This document shows, one piece after another, positions 1-11,261 of a DNA stretch of 64,000 bases (position 1 is the stretch's first letter; each line of letters opens with the position of its first letter). A program made the position numbers and the translations under genes. The notes under the pieces were generated by a model. It saw nothing but the letters and a program-made list of their open reading frames with translations, was not told where the DNA came from and did no database searches. Source of the stretch: Rhypophila decipiens (lineage: Eukaryota > Ascomycota > Sordariomycetes > Sordariales > Naviculisporaceae); contig MU858052.1 of NCBI GenBank assembly GCA_033297075.1, positions 1 to 64,000 on the forward strand. The letters are read 5' to 3'.

Positions 1-959
1 GACTCCAAAATCGGCGACACAGGCGCCTAGATTTGGAGTCGCGACCTCTAGAAATGGAGGTGAATTTCCCAGAAACTTATACTTGAGATGTAATATGCTA
101 GTATAGATATGGTAGGTAGGTAAGCTATCCATCCAGTTTTAGCAACCTCAAGCGAGTTAGGGTTTATGTTATGATCACATTTTGTGTTCAGCTTCTCAGT
201 TCAACTACTACTCAAAGTCCTTGTCTAGTTGGGGGTGGATTTAGCTCAAAGAGCTGAGATCAATGATGGAATCATCAGAATTCCCTTCTACGTAACCGTC
301 TTTAAAGGTTCAAGGGGCTTGATAGCAACAAGGCTCACAGACAAACCTCAATGAATGTGCATTCAGATTCCAGAACTCACTGGTAGCTCTAGTATCAAGA
401 CAAGCATAACCCAGTCTGATATCGCTCTTCTTGTCCTAGTTCCCCGGGCATAGCTGTGTCCAAATTGTTGATGTCTCTCGGCTGAGGTGTAATATCTCAG
501 GCAACTGATTTCTCGTGTCCATATAATTATCGCTGTTACGGATCTTGTAGTTGCATGTACATGTGGCGTGTGTCGTTCCTTGTGGAGCGTTACCGGTCAC
601 TACTTACCTACTATATGTTTCCATGTCCCTGGGCCTGGGTGCCCGTGGTGTCGTGTCCATGGGTCGTTATACTAACGCAACACTGTGTTCTCTTGGTCCC
701 GTTGGCTATCTGTTTGAGACCCAAGCCCTTGGTACTCGCCTCAGGGAGTCGCCTGTGTTTATGTGGTTGATTAACCCAGGGAATGGTACTTTCTGTCCTT
801 CTAGAGCGCTCTCGACGTGCAGCAATCCAAGTCAGCCCATAATATAGAAATCCTACATGTAAAGTAGTGTGGTCATACGGACACTAGTCGTATTTTCCAT
901 GGACTGTCGGTTCAATCAAGGCATTTCGTCTCCCGAAAGGGTTAGGGTTAGGAGTCTAA
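1..959. other. intergenic, no gene supported
   Basis: No reading frame here looks coding; the longest (about 98 codons near 551-847) has no recognisable domain. The first 40 bases form an imperfect inverted repeat (GACTCCAAA at 1-9 against TTTGGAGTC at 32-40). Bases 939-952 carry two tandem TTAGGG-like units just past the 3' end of the amidohydrolase gene. Nothing else is seen. Confidence 0.6.
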
Positions 960-2339
960 TCAACCCATCTCCTCCATATCTTTCCTCCACTGCCTCTTCA
1001 CTTCATCCAAGAGCCCATCTTGTGTAAGAACATCCACCGCCGTGCCAGCCAACGCTTTGGCAACCCTCAGTGCCGCTTCGAATGCCTCTCTCGTCCCGCT
1101 AGCCTTCTCAAAATCTCTACTATGCGGCTGCCCCTTTTCCGGCCCCGGAGGAATCGCAAAGCTGGCATTCACACTCGGAATCTTGTGTGAGATGTCACCC
1201 TGGTCAGTGCTCGACTTGATGTACGTATACTCTCCTTCCTTTGGCAATCCAATCTCAGGCTTTGGTCCCGGTATATGTTCCCAGTACTGTCTGTATGAAT
1301 CTGCCAGGACGCGGTTGGGGACATGGTCCATGTAACCATTTATTTGTTTCATCTCGACTTTTGCACCCGTGGCGAGACCACCAGCTTCGAAACAAGACTT
1401 GATTTTGTTGACGAGGCTATTTAACCGCGAAGTAGTCGCCGCGCGAAGGGTACATGCTCCGCTGGCAAATTCATGGATGATATTTGTTGACGGGCCACCT
1501 CCGTCAATTATGCTCATGGCGATGACGTCCCCGGGCATGGTCTGTTGACGGAGGACAGAAATGGAATTGTAGGCGATTACTAGTGCGTCAAGGGCGTTGA
1601 TAGCCAGCCATGGAGAATTCGCACTGTGGGAGGCTCGGCCGTGGTACGAGACTTCCAGTCTGGAGAAGGCGGTTGTGCGGACCATGGGACTGTTGTGGAG
1701 GATGCCGGGGTGGGAAATGAGCGAGATGTCGACGTCTTTGTATGCTCCACTCTTGAGGAGGCGGATCTTGCCCCCGTCTGTGCCTTCCTCCCCAGGCGTG
1801 CCGAAGAGGAGGACTTTGCCGTTGAGATGGTGGGTTCGGAGGATTGACGAGGTTGCCAGGGCGGCGGCGACCGAGGTGATGGCTATGAGATTGTGTCCAC
1901 ATGCATGGCCTATTTGAGGGAGGGCATCTGACTCGTATTTCAACATGGTTAATCAGACATGGAGTTGAACCTTAGGGTTCCTAAGCTTACCCATCTCGGC
2001 GTTAAAAGAGACCACTGGCCCTGGCTCGCCCGTGTCATAGACAGCTATCCAGGCCGTCTCCATCCCACAAGCAGATCTCGTCACCTCCCAGCCCTGCTGG
2101 GCCTTCATAAAGGATGTCAAGGCATGGTGGGCTTTGTACTCTTTGTAAGCCAGTTCTGGATTCTCGTGGATGAAGTTGCTGAGCGGCCAGAGGGAGTCGG
2201 CTAGATTGTCGATCAGGTCACCAATCTCGGCCAAATATTTGGGGCCGCTGATGTCGTCTTTCTCGGCAATGGGGGCATCGATCGGGGAAGTTCCCCGTGA
2301 CACAATGACATAGTCGTCGCCGACGTCGTCCACCTCCAT
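960..2339 (-). CDS. M20-family amidohydrolase (peptidase M20D / PM20D2-like)
   Basis: Two exons, 2339-1991 and 1927-960, give about 438 residues. The 63-bp intron (1990-1928) has a GTAAGC donor and CAG acceptor; splicing rebuilds the motif NAEMDALP followed by GHACGHNL, the metal-binding segment typical of M20D amidohydrolases. GTPGEEG and ISHPG motifs follow, then the dimerisation domain and a C-terminal helical region. These enzymes are zinc or manganese dependent and hydrolyse amide bonds of N-acyl amino acids, dipeptides or amidated small molecules; the substrate here cannot be told. No signal peptide or membrane segment is visible, so it is probably cytosolic. It is divergent from an asaB-like gene across 410 bp, so shared regulation is possible. 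Family call is secure; a role in secondary metabolism is inferred only from neighbours. Confidence 0.88.
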
Positions 2340-2749
2340 CTCGGCGTTTGTGACAAGACTGCGCCGAATATGTCCCGAGTCAGTGTCCTCGGCAGCATGT
2401 CAGACACCCGGTCCGCTCCGATCCGATGACTTGCTGCTGCGGGGAGTCCTGGGGACGGCAAGCCGAGACAGTCAAGGTGGGGGTTGTGCCGTCGAGCAGG
2501 TTCGGCTAATGTCGACTGCTCCTCACAACGCAGGGTTGCAGCATATCGACCTCTGGGGTAGTATTGCCGGGTGGAATTACTCCGCGCTTCTGGGATAGGT
2601 ATGGTGGGCAATCCCGGCAGTTCAGACCTGTATCTTGGTGGCGAGGTGCCGCTGTTGTCTGGGGTCTGGGATCAACAAACCAGTTCTGGGAAATTCGAAG
2701 CCGTCCAAGTAAACAAACGCGATCGGCCAGTCACTTCTTCCGAGTCACC
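2340..2749. promoter_or_regulatory. divergent intergenic region between amidohydrolase and asaB-like gene
   Basis: The two genes start 410 bp apart on opposite strands, so this stretch must hold both promoters. A frame open through it upstream of 2750 lacks an ATG and is treated as untranslated. No convincing TATA box or named transcription-factor site was identified. Confidence 0.45.
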
Positions 2750-3574
2750 ATGGGTTCCAACAGCGAGAAACATCATGTCCAAACAACGCTCAACTACTGG
2801 GACGACCCCGGAGACGGCTTACCGCCAACCCCCATATACATTGGCAAAGGCCGAATCAGCAATGAACGGCCTCACCGTGCCCACGACTTCACCATCACCG
2901 ACCTGAGCGGCGAGGAAGATAAATTTACGCTCGACAGCCACGGGTTCCAGTACATCCGTCACGAGAGCGCTGAGAAGCTCTTTACGGACGAGCAAGCTAT
3001 CCAGGCGGCCTACTACGACGAGTGCAAGCAGCTGCTAAAAGACGTGACGGGAGCAAGCCAAGTCCACATTTTCAACCACAAAGTTCGTCGGGGCCCGACT
3101 CAATGGCACCATCTCGGGCTCAAGAATCTCAAGAACCGCGGTCCAGTGACCAAGACACATGTGGATCAGTCATACAAAGGCGCTGAACTGCGGCTACGCT
3201 GGGAGTTTCCCGACAAGGGAGACGAGCTGGTCAAGAGGAGATACCAGATTATCAACATCTGGCGACCTATCGAGACAATTCTCAAAGACCCCATTGCCGT
3301 GGCAGATTCCAACACGGTGCCAGATAAAGACCTGGTCGCGGCCATCATGGTCGAGGACGACTTCCACGGCGAGCAATGGGTTGTGAGACACAATCCAAGT
3401 CACAAGTGGTATTTCAAGTACGCCATGACGCCGGCCGATGTGTTGCTCATCAAGTGTTTCGATTCGGATACGCAGGTTGCCAGGAGAGCATTACACTCGG
3501 CCTTTGAGGATTCTGTCTATCGCGATGAGCAGTCACGGCAGAGCATCGAGGTCAGGTGCTTGGTCTGTTACTAG
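2750..3574 (+). CDS. asaB/CmcJ-like family protein (putative hydroxylase/desaturase)
   Basis: Single exon, 274 residues. The ATG at 2750 sits in a strong context (CACCATGG); the same frame is open upstream to 2564 but has no ATG. The protein matches the fungal CmcJ/AsaB/GA4-desaturase-like family: an HxD-type element (THVDQS, about residue 140), the INIWRPI segment, a DVLLIKCFDS strand and a late HSAF histidine motif. Members occur in fungal metabolite clusters (AsaB acts in aspergillic acid synthesis) and are annotated as hydroxylases, desaturases or CmcJ-related methoxylation proteins; the HxD plus distal His arrangement suggests an Fe(II)/2-oxoglutarate-like site, which is my inference. 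No signal peptide. The neighbouring amidohydrolase, dioxygenase and P450 fit a tailoring role. Confidence 0.82.
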   Translation: MGSNSEKHHVQTTLNYWDDPGDGLPPTPIYIGKGRISNERPHRAHDFTITDLSGEEDKFTLDSHGFQYIRHESAEKLFTDEQAIQAAYYDECKQLLKDVTGASQVHIFNHKVRRGPTQWHHLGLKNLKNRGPVTKTHVDQSYKGAELRLRWEFPDKGDELVKRRYQIINIWRPIETILKDPIAVADSNTVPDKDLVAAIMVEDDFHGEQWVVRHNPSHKWYFKYAMTPADVLLIKCFDSDTQVARRALHSAFEDSVYRDEQSRQSIEVRCLVCY

Positions 3575-4863
3575 ACTTTCATGTACATAAAGACCAGATA
3601 GATGCCCAGACAGTGTGTTCGAGAATCATCCTTTGCCCGGTTTTGACAATGACCAAGAATTGGCATAACACATGGACCATGCATGATACACGGCTCCTAC
3701 ATGTAAGCTTGTTCACAAGCTCTTCCTCCGATATCGTTCCTTCATCAGCCACGTGCCTAGCTCTCGCTCAATAACCACCTTCTAGCTTCTTTCTAGCCGC
3801 TTTCTACACGTCGGGACATCAAGACCCAAGAGACGGCACGGAATGAACTGCTGGCTGATGAAATGCTGGCAATTATCCAATAATCCAACCCTCGAATGGT
3901 AGCCAAGATGCGGGGATAGCAATCAGATGATGCAATCCCCATTACTGCCGACAGCTTATTCACAGGTCCTACCTACCATCGCGGGCGGGGATGTGCTCCA
4001 GGTTCCAGCTTGGGGTTCTGTTTATATTGAGTTGTCCATCCTGTGGAGTCGTCTATTTGGGGGCTCCTTGGAAGAATGCCGTGGCAACAAGCTACATGTA
4101 CGTACAGTACAATTCTCCCTTATCCTATCACGAATCACATATCGATATCACCATTGTCGTATCTAATCGGCTTTGCCAATGCATCTCACTGCCACCTTCC
4201 CCAACATTCAAGTCACCGCCGCTGTCCTCGAGGCGATTAGGATACCATATCGCCATTGGCATTGACCAATACCACCCTTTCCTCCTTGGATGTGTACGTC
4301 CATTAATGCATGCGGGGAAAGTGCCAGCTACTAGCCAACGATGGACATGAACATGATGACAATAACCAGCTCAATATCACTCTCCTTCCGTCTCAGACTA
4401 TCTCTGTAGGATGCAGTTATTGGACATCGAGATGCCTTAGTCTTGTCCGTAGACTTGCCTCCAAGCGAGACAGGCGGCTTCATTCCACCAATCTGATGCA
4501 TTCCGATTGTGCCGAGGGATCCTCATTCAAGCCAATTTACACGTTATCAATCTTGACCCTCACCACGTTCCGGATGTCGAATAGCATGGCAACCCCCGCG
4601 TTTGAGATTGATGCCTTGTTTGGTGGCCGGAATGGTCAACAAGGTCTCATCGGGCCATCAAGACTATGAACAACAGGTACTATCCAGGAGCGTATCGGGT
4701 GTATATATGGACCCGACCTCCATGTCCTTTTGTCCGTACCTTTATATAGCTGGTGTTTATATACAACCCCCGTGACACCTCGGCCGCCCCTCTTAGTTCT
4801 CAGTGTTGACTTGTCCATAGCTCTCAGTTCTCTTCTATCCATCACAGCCATCCATACTTCACA
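3575..4863. other. intergenic region with promoter of the dioxygenase gene
   Basis: No coding frame is supported. The last 180 bases before the dioxygenase ATG contain TATA-like elements (GTATATATGG near 4699, TTTATATAGC near 4740, TTTATATACA near 4755) followed by a C/T-rich leader, consistent with a core promoter. Confidence 0.4.
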
Positions 4864-6002
4864 ATGGCCCCAGAAGCCCCCGTCGAGACAGTAGAATGGC
4901 AAGGCAAGCAGGTGCCCGTGTGGCCCATGCCCGTTGTCAACTACTCCCTCTTGCTCTCCCAAGACCCCGAGGAGGTCGCCAAGGTCGTGTCGGCCTGCAA
5001 GAATGAGGGCTACTTCCAGCTCGACCTCGACAACATCGACGGCAAGGGCGTGCTCCACGACCGGACCGAGGTGGTCAAGCTCATGGACCGCTTCTTCTCC
5101 CAGCCGCTCGAGGCCAAGAACCAGCTCGGACTCGTAGACTCCCACTTGGGCTATGAGCCCATGGGCTCGCGCACTGGTGCGTTCGGCCCCGGCACCAAGG
5201 ACGGGTACGAGATGCTCAAGGTCAGCCGTGACGAGATCCAGCTCGGCAGCCCGAGAGTGCCCGAGGTGCTCAAGAACAGCCAGGAGCTTGGCGTGTTGGA
5301 GAAGGCCATTGGCAGCTGCAACACCGTCACCAAGGTTATTCTGTCGGCCCTGTCCACTGGCATGGGCTTGACTGGCAAGGAGAGATATGAGAACTCGCAT
5401 CGCAACGACAGGCCCAGCACCACCACGGTATGTTGCTCTCTCACTCCCATTCTCCCTCAAGAGAAAGCGATACTGACCAAAGACAGCTCTCCATGATGCA
5501 CTACCTCCCCGTGTCCGAGACAGGCCCCAGCAAGGTCGGCCACCAAAAGCACACCGACATCTCGTCCCTGACCCTCCTCTTCTCAGACCAATGGGGTCTC
5601 CAGATCCGACCCCCCGGCGAGTGCGGCGCCCGCGAGATGGGCTTCGTCGCTCCCCGCCCCAACGCGGCATTCGTCCACGTCGGCGACTCTCTGCGCTTCG
5701 CCTCGGGCATGCAGTTCCAGTCGTGCATCCACCGCGTCGTGCCCTTCAACGCCGACGAGCACAGGTACTCGATCGCCTACTTCCTCCGCGCCGAGGACGA
5801 CACCATGTTCATGGACAGCGAGGGCCGCTATACCACCGCCCGCGAGTGGCACGACGAGAAGTTCAAGGCCTTCACCGATCCCTGGAAGTGGCAGGCCATG
5901 GCGCCCAAGAGCATGATTCTTGGCGGTATGACTGAGGCCGGTGCTGACGACCCGGAGCCGATTACTGCCTTCCAGCCCAAGGAGATTGACATTGAGGCTT
6001 GA
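4864..6002 (+). CDS. Fe(II)/2-oxoglutarate-dependent dioxygenase, isopenicillin N synthase-like
   Basis: Two exons, 4864-5427 and 5487-6002, 359 residues; the 59-bp intron is GTATGT...CAG, phase 0. The N-terminal half has the DIOX_N-type layout (PVVNYS, then an NEGYFQL segment about residue 50). The C-terminal half carries the catalytic set: HTD with His210 and Asp212, distal His270 (CIHRVV), and Arg281-x-Ser283 (RYS) for 2-oxoglutarate. Such enzymes hydroxylate, desaturate or cyclise small molecules in the cytosol; the substrate is unknown. It stands between the asaB-like gene and the P450 on the same strand, suggesting one pathway. TATA-like elements lie about 110-165 bp upstream. The family call is secure and every metal and co-substrate ligand is present. 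Confidence 0.92.
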
Positions 6003-6802
6003 GGAATGATTAGTGTATTCAATGTTTGAGCTCTTTCGTGGTCTTTTGTCCTAGTCTAGTATTATTAGCAAACATCATCAATGAGATAACAATGTATCAT
6101 CCTGGACCTATAAGAACTTCAAGTTCCCAATCAGGATTGTTCATGGTCCGAACAGGCCACTCACGTCGCTGGGAAATCGAGACGGTGAGACCTAAAAGCG
6201 CGCCTCCCTGTGCGATGTCACAGCACTAATTCCTTCCATCGCCCCAGAAAGCTGGTAGATTGGCGCTTGCCCCCCGGAAATTCGCGGGGGTTAGCGGCTG
6301 TTATCGCCGAGGCTAATGCCCAAGGGCTGTGCTGACATGCCAACTCAGTGGCTGAGCTCCCCTGTATGGTACTGTACTGTACTGTACTGTACTGTACGTA
6401 ATCAATCAGTCAGTGTCTTGGTCCTGCTTACGACACTCGTCCTCAAGCTTTCTAAGCTCTGGTGACAGTACAGATTGGGAAATTTGGAGGTTTTGGGACG
6501 GAGAGGCAATTTAAAGGTCGAACCTGGTGACAACGACCCGAATGTTGGCAGTTTCCGCTTCTTTGGACGCTACGGGTTACTCTCCAACCGGATACCAGAA
6601 GGCCGCGAAGGATTTAATTCCCGCGGGACCAATTTCCGTTCATAGGGCTGGTTGGCTGGGGGGGGGCGCGTTGGATCGACCCTGGCCTGTCTGTAATGTA
6701 CTGCGCTTGTTGGTTTAAATACAACAGAGTCCCCTCATTTCTCTCTGTCGTGATGTCTCGACAGTTCAGGTGAAAATTTGCTTGGCAATTGTTCGACACA
6801 AG
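6003..6802. other. intergenic region upstream of P450 with a TACTG repeat
   Basis: No coding frame is supported. The stretch holds the dioxygenase 3' end, five tandem TACTG units (6370-6397) and a run of G near 6658. The 5' part should include the P450 promoter; TTTAAATAC near 6714 is a weak TATA-like candidate about 90 bp from the ATG. Confidence 0.4.
6370..6397. repeat. (TACTG)5 microsatellite
   Basis: Five perfect tandem copies of TACTG followed by TAC, lying between the dioxygenase and P450 genes. Confidence 0.9.
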
Positions 6803-8665
6803 ATGGGCGTGCTCGAAATCTCCCCGTTCGTCCTGCACGGAATCAAGGTCGACAATGCTCGCGATGTCTTGGCGCTCCTCCTCAAAGCGTTTGGTGGCAT
6901 AGTGCTGGTTGGCGTGCTCAAGTTTTTTTACCACCTGCACACGACGCGGATGCGAGTGCGCAGAGACGCCAAGGAATATGGCATCGTAGGTTACTATCCA
7001 GCAACCTCCCTCCTCTCGATATGACCGTTCATTGTTGACCAGATGCTGCCATAGCCCATGCTCCCACATTACTATCTCTTCGGCCACCTCCCCCACCTCG
7101 TCAAAGTGTTCATCAAGGGCGGATATCCCCCCGACGTCAACGGCCAATGCGTTGGCTACCTTTTGGCCAAGCAGTATCCAGACATGGCAAAGGAGGGTAT
7201 CGTTTACTTTGACACATGGCCCATCATCAAGCCCATCGCCTGGGTCGTACACCCGGACATGATGAGCCAGTGCACCCAAGTGCACTCTCTCCCCAAGGAG
7301 GACTTTGTCCGGCGCGAGTTCCACCACATGACCGAGGGCCAGGACCTGCTCACCTCGGACGGTCCGTATTGGAAGCAATGGCGCGCCATCTTCAACCCGG
7401 GCTTTGCGACCAAAAACTTGCTTTCCTTGGTTCCCACCTTTTTCGACGAAATCCGCGTCTTTACCGACCAACTGCGGAAGCAAGCCGAGACGGGCGAGGT
7501 GGGCATCTTTCTCGATCCGGTCATGAACTTGACGTACGATATTATCGGTCGGGCTGTGCTGTAAGTCGACATGTTCCCGTTCAGCCATCAACTGTGTCCT
7601 CGACATGCACTGACTTCGGACCTAAATCTGCCCAGTGACGAGCGACTCCACTGCCAGACAACAGCGAACAGGTTCAAATGGGCCATGAACAAACAAACCG
7701 AGTGGGTGATCCAGGACAACAGCCTCAGCACCATCCTCAAGCTCCTCAATCCCTTCCGACCACTCATGACGACCTACTACAACAAGGTCATGACCGACTC
7801 TCTCCTCCCGAGCATCAACCGCGCCATCAAAGAGCATCTAACCGGAGAATCGGCCAACAAGCCCAAGACAATTAACTCGCTCGCCATAAAGTCATACCTC
7901 TCCCAAGCAGGCATCGACCGGTCGGATGTTTCTCCCGACAAAGTGCCCAGACTAGATTCATCCTTTACAAGGGGACTAATTAACCACATCAAAATGTTTA
8001 TGCTAGCCGGCCACGACACGACAGCGTCAACACTTGCATTCGCTTTTATCGAGCTGGAACGGAACCCGCATGTGTTGGCTAAACTCCGACAGGAGCACGA
8101 CGCGGTATTTGGAACAGACCTGTCGACAGTGGAATCCCAAGTCTCGGAATCACCGCACTTGCTCAATGCCCTCCCGTATACCCTCGCCGTCTTGAAAGAA
8201 ACCCTCAGGTTATACGCCCCCGTTGGATCATTCCGCGGCGGAGAAAAGGGATTTTTCCTGGTCCACCCAGAAACCAGAAAGAAATATCCGACCGAGGGAT
8301 GGGCCGTGTTTAATGTCAGCTGGTGGTCGCATCGTGATCCGCGGTGGTGGCCTCGAGCTGAAGAGTTCCTGCCGGAGCGGTTCCTCGCCAAGGAAGGAAA
8401 GGAACTGTACGTTGGCAAGAATTTGTTTCGCCCGTTTGAGTTGGGGCCGAGGGGCTGTATTGGGCAGGAACTGAGTTTGTTGGAGATGAAGGCTATTCTT
8501 ATTATGATGGTTAGGGAGATGGATATTAGTATGGCCTACGGGGAGAATGACCCTGAGTTTTTGGGGTGTAAAGGGTATCAGGTTATGGAGCCGGGCCAGG
8601 TTGCGGGCCGGCCGAGGAAGGGAATGCCTTTTCGGGTGAGGTTGGTTGGTGACAGGAAGGGATGA
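6803..8665 (+). CDS. cytochrome P450 monooxygenase, membrane-anchored
   Basis: Three exons, 6803-6985, 7055-7560 and 7636-8665, 572 residues. Introns of 69 bp (GTAGGT...TAG) and 75 bp (GTAAGT...CAG) restore the proline-rich hinge PMLPHYYLFGHL and the GRAVLDERLHCQ segment. Residues about 20-45 form the N-terminal membrane anchor. Key motifs are the I-helix AGHDTTAS (about residue 353), the K-helix ETLR (about 417), PERF, and the haem loop FELGPRGCIG with the ligand cysteine near 504. It should be an endoplasmic-reticulum monooxygenase needing a P450 reductase. The overall sequence reminds me of the CYP59/StcS type from sterigmatocystin-like pathways, but that subfamily call is tentative. It completes a run of three oxidative genes on the same strand. 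Confidence 0.92.
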
Positions 8666-9773
8666 AACTCGAAGGTGGAAATGGGCGAGACTGGACTTGG
8701 CAGGCAGACGTGGTAATCTTATCCGGTGATAACAGAGGGCAAAGTTTAGATGAAAGTATCGGAACACTTGGTTATATCTGCGTTGATGAACCAAACATGA
8801 ATTTGACACCTTGACATCATGGCCGACGCGAGATGCTCACGTAGACAGTCATAAATGATCTGTCTTGGGCACTCGGACGATGAATGTGGATTGAAAATCC
8901 TACCGAAATCCCTCTCGAGCACTTGACTCTTTGTCGTGATCTTATGGGCAAGATCCTTTTCATCATTGTTGAGCTGATTTTGCCAAGATTCTCAATAAGT
9001 TGGCGGCTTTGGACGGAAGATGCTCCTATCGGTGATAATATCAACTTCGAGACTTGGTGGCCTTGCAGTGAAGAAATAAACATTTCATTGCTGCCTAGTC
9101 TAAAGTTCTGAGTCGTCGCCATTTTTGCAAGTGACGTCTTTCACAGACAACAAGTTACATCTTTTTATCCAATATTGCGTATATCACAGTTGGTGTTTAT
9201 CAGTTCTGACGTTAAAGAGAAACGCAAAAGTCTGTACAGAAAGATCATTACATCTTTGTGGAAAAGTGACTTGTATGGTGAAGCCGCTTGGTCGGCGCTC
9301 GCCCCGGACAACAAGATCAACACTCATCCCGGACCGAGCAGGCTAACACCTCCCCCGAATACCACCACCTACCGGATTCCTTTTCATCTCTACACACAAA
9401 ACCCAGACCCTGTAATTTTGATGAATATCTTTGCCTTGTCTCTTCTGTTCCAAACTGCCTTGACTTTGATGGGCCCGCTCTCGTGGGTCGCTCCTTCCCA
9501 AGCCCGTCCGCACCTTCCCTCCCAAAACTTGCCATTTCAGCCCGATGTCTTGCCAACTGCTGGACAGTTGGCTTTCTCTGTTGCCCGTCCCCGGTCATCT
9601 GCCCTGTGTTTCCTTGCCATTCCTCTGTTCAACCTTCTTACAACATCTTCAAGTTTCTTGCGCGAAAGAATATATTTCTCATCTTCTTCACGACCAAACC
9701 TCATTACTTCCCACCACCACCACCAACCTCCAGCTGTTCTACCAATAGTTACCTCCCTGACCTCGTCGTCGCC
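8666..9773. other. intergenic region, long untranslated leader likely
   Basis: Frames of up to 200 codons occur near 9175-9777 but lack ATG-led, conserved-looking protein and run through C/T-rich DNA, which is typical of an untranslated leader of the next gene. No other feature is seen. Confidence 0.4.
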
Positions 9774-11261
9774 ATGAACCGTGGCCACTGGCAGTGGCAG
9801 CCTTCGCATTCGGCGGTTCCTAACATAAGAATATCGACTCCTACTTCGCGGACGAATTGGGCTGTGGAGCGAAAAGTCAACACGTCGTCCCTGGTTACGA
9901 TAAGCAAAAGCAACCATTGCCGGGCGATCGGATTGGCAAACTCAGGAAGTGCTACACACCCCGGGCCAGGATATTCCATCGCTGTTCACAATCGGGTTTT
10001 TGAACTTGTGGAAAGCAAATACAGCGAGGAATTACTCGGGGATCTAGTTTGGAAGCTGTGTGAAACACAGCGCACCTCGGGTCTTCGTATGTTGATAATC
10101 TCGTTGACCATTCACTTCTCTACATGCCTTTAGCTTTGTCCCTAGCTAACAGCAGTAGCCGCCCGCGTCACATCGACCCTTGTAAACCTGGTCCACGTTC
10201 CAGATCAGAACGAGCGCATTGTCGTTGACCAGCCCGCCTTGAAACAGGCCCTCGATGGATTCAGGTCATCTCCTGGAGCCTTTGGTCGGTTCATGAACGA
10301 GATTCAGAAGCAGATGGCTACCACAAAGCGCAATGCACCAGGACCTCACCGACAGGACCAGCCCCCACCCGCAGCACCACCAGCAGCACCACCAGCATCA
10401 CCACCCACAACACCGCCCAAAGCCTCGAGGGTCAATAGAATAGAGGTCGACCTCACGTCGTCTACTAGCAAGGACGAAGGATCCCCCAAGCGCCGGCACC
10501 GGGCAGCAAAGACGACCAAGACCCTCACCATCTCATCGGACTGGTCACCCACAGTTATCGATGCTCTTCAAAAGGGTGATACCAAGGCACTGAAAAGCGC
10601 CCTCGAAACGGCTGAGCAGCCAGCTCCGAAGACGTTGCAAGAGCAACTCGAGCTGGCCTATCCACCGACCAACAAACCATACGGCCCCTGGGCTATTCCA
10701 CTGCCGATTCTTGTCGAACCCGATATCGACCTCTTTTTGAAGGATAAAAGAATAGTCCGCCGCTATCTCGACGGTCTCATTCTGGTTTATGTTAGACCCA
10801 CTCACAGCGTCCGAGTTTCCCTGTCTAAAAATGGTAAACAGAAGCAAAAGTCGCCGCCTATGCCAAAGATACCCGATATTTTGGTAGCTAGGTTTGCAAG
10901 AGCTACAACGAAAATCTGGAAATGGGCTGGCGCCATGACAGAGGCCAGGAAGGTCATTCCGATTGATGAGTGGATCACTAGTCGACTTGAGGCCAAAGGT
11001 GACAAATACAAAGTCGCCATTTACAAGTACATTGACACATTAGATGTCAAAACTCTCAACCGGTGTGTTCGCAAAAAGTCGATCCCAGCGCCTGTCAGGA
11101 AGACCAGACCTAGTGCCACTGCCAACAAGGATATTACTAGCAAGAAGAGAAAGAAAGGCAGCTTCCACGGATATTCTGATAACGATGATGACAAGGAACC
11201 CGATCTCAAGCCGGACCCCGACAGTCTCATGAAAGCAGCAAAGCGACAGCGAAAGAAGTAG
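9774..11261 (+). CDS. unrecognised basic protein with Pro-rich linker, probably nuclear
   Basis: Two exons, 9774-10086 and 10156-11261 (if the middle acceptor is used), about 472 residues. The ATG at 9774 has a GCCATGA context. I do not recognise a family. Visible parts: an N-terminal region ending in a helical segment (about 75-100), a Pro/Ala linker about residues 155-180, a globular middle (about 270-410) with PYGPWAIPLPI and KIWKWAGAM segments, and a Lys/Arg-rich tail with KKRKKG and KRQRKK that look like nuclear localisation signals. No signal peptide or membrane segment. The intron ends in three consecutive in-frame AG dinucleotides, so the junction may vary by one or two residues. The middle has patterned hydrophobics and reads like real protein, but function is unknown. 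Confidence 0.6.
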
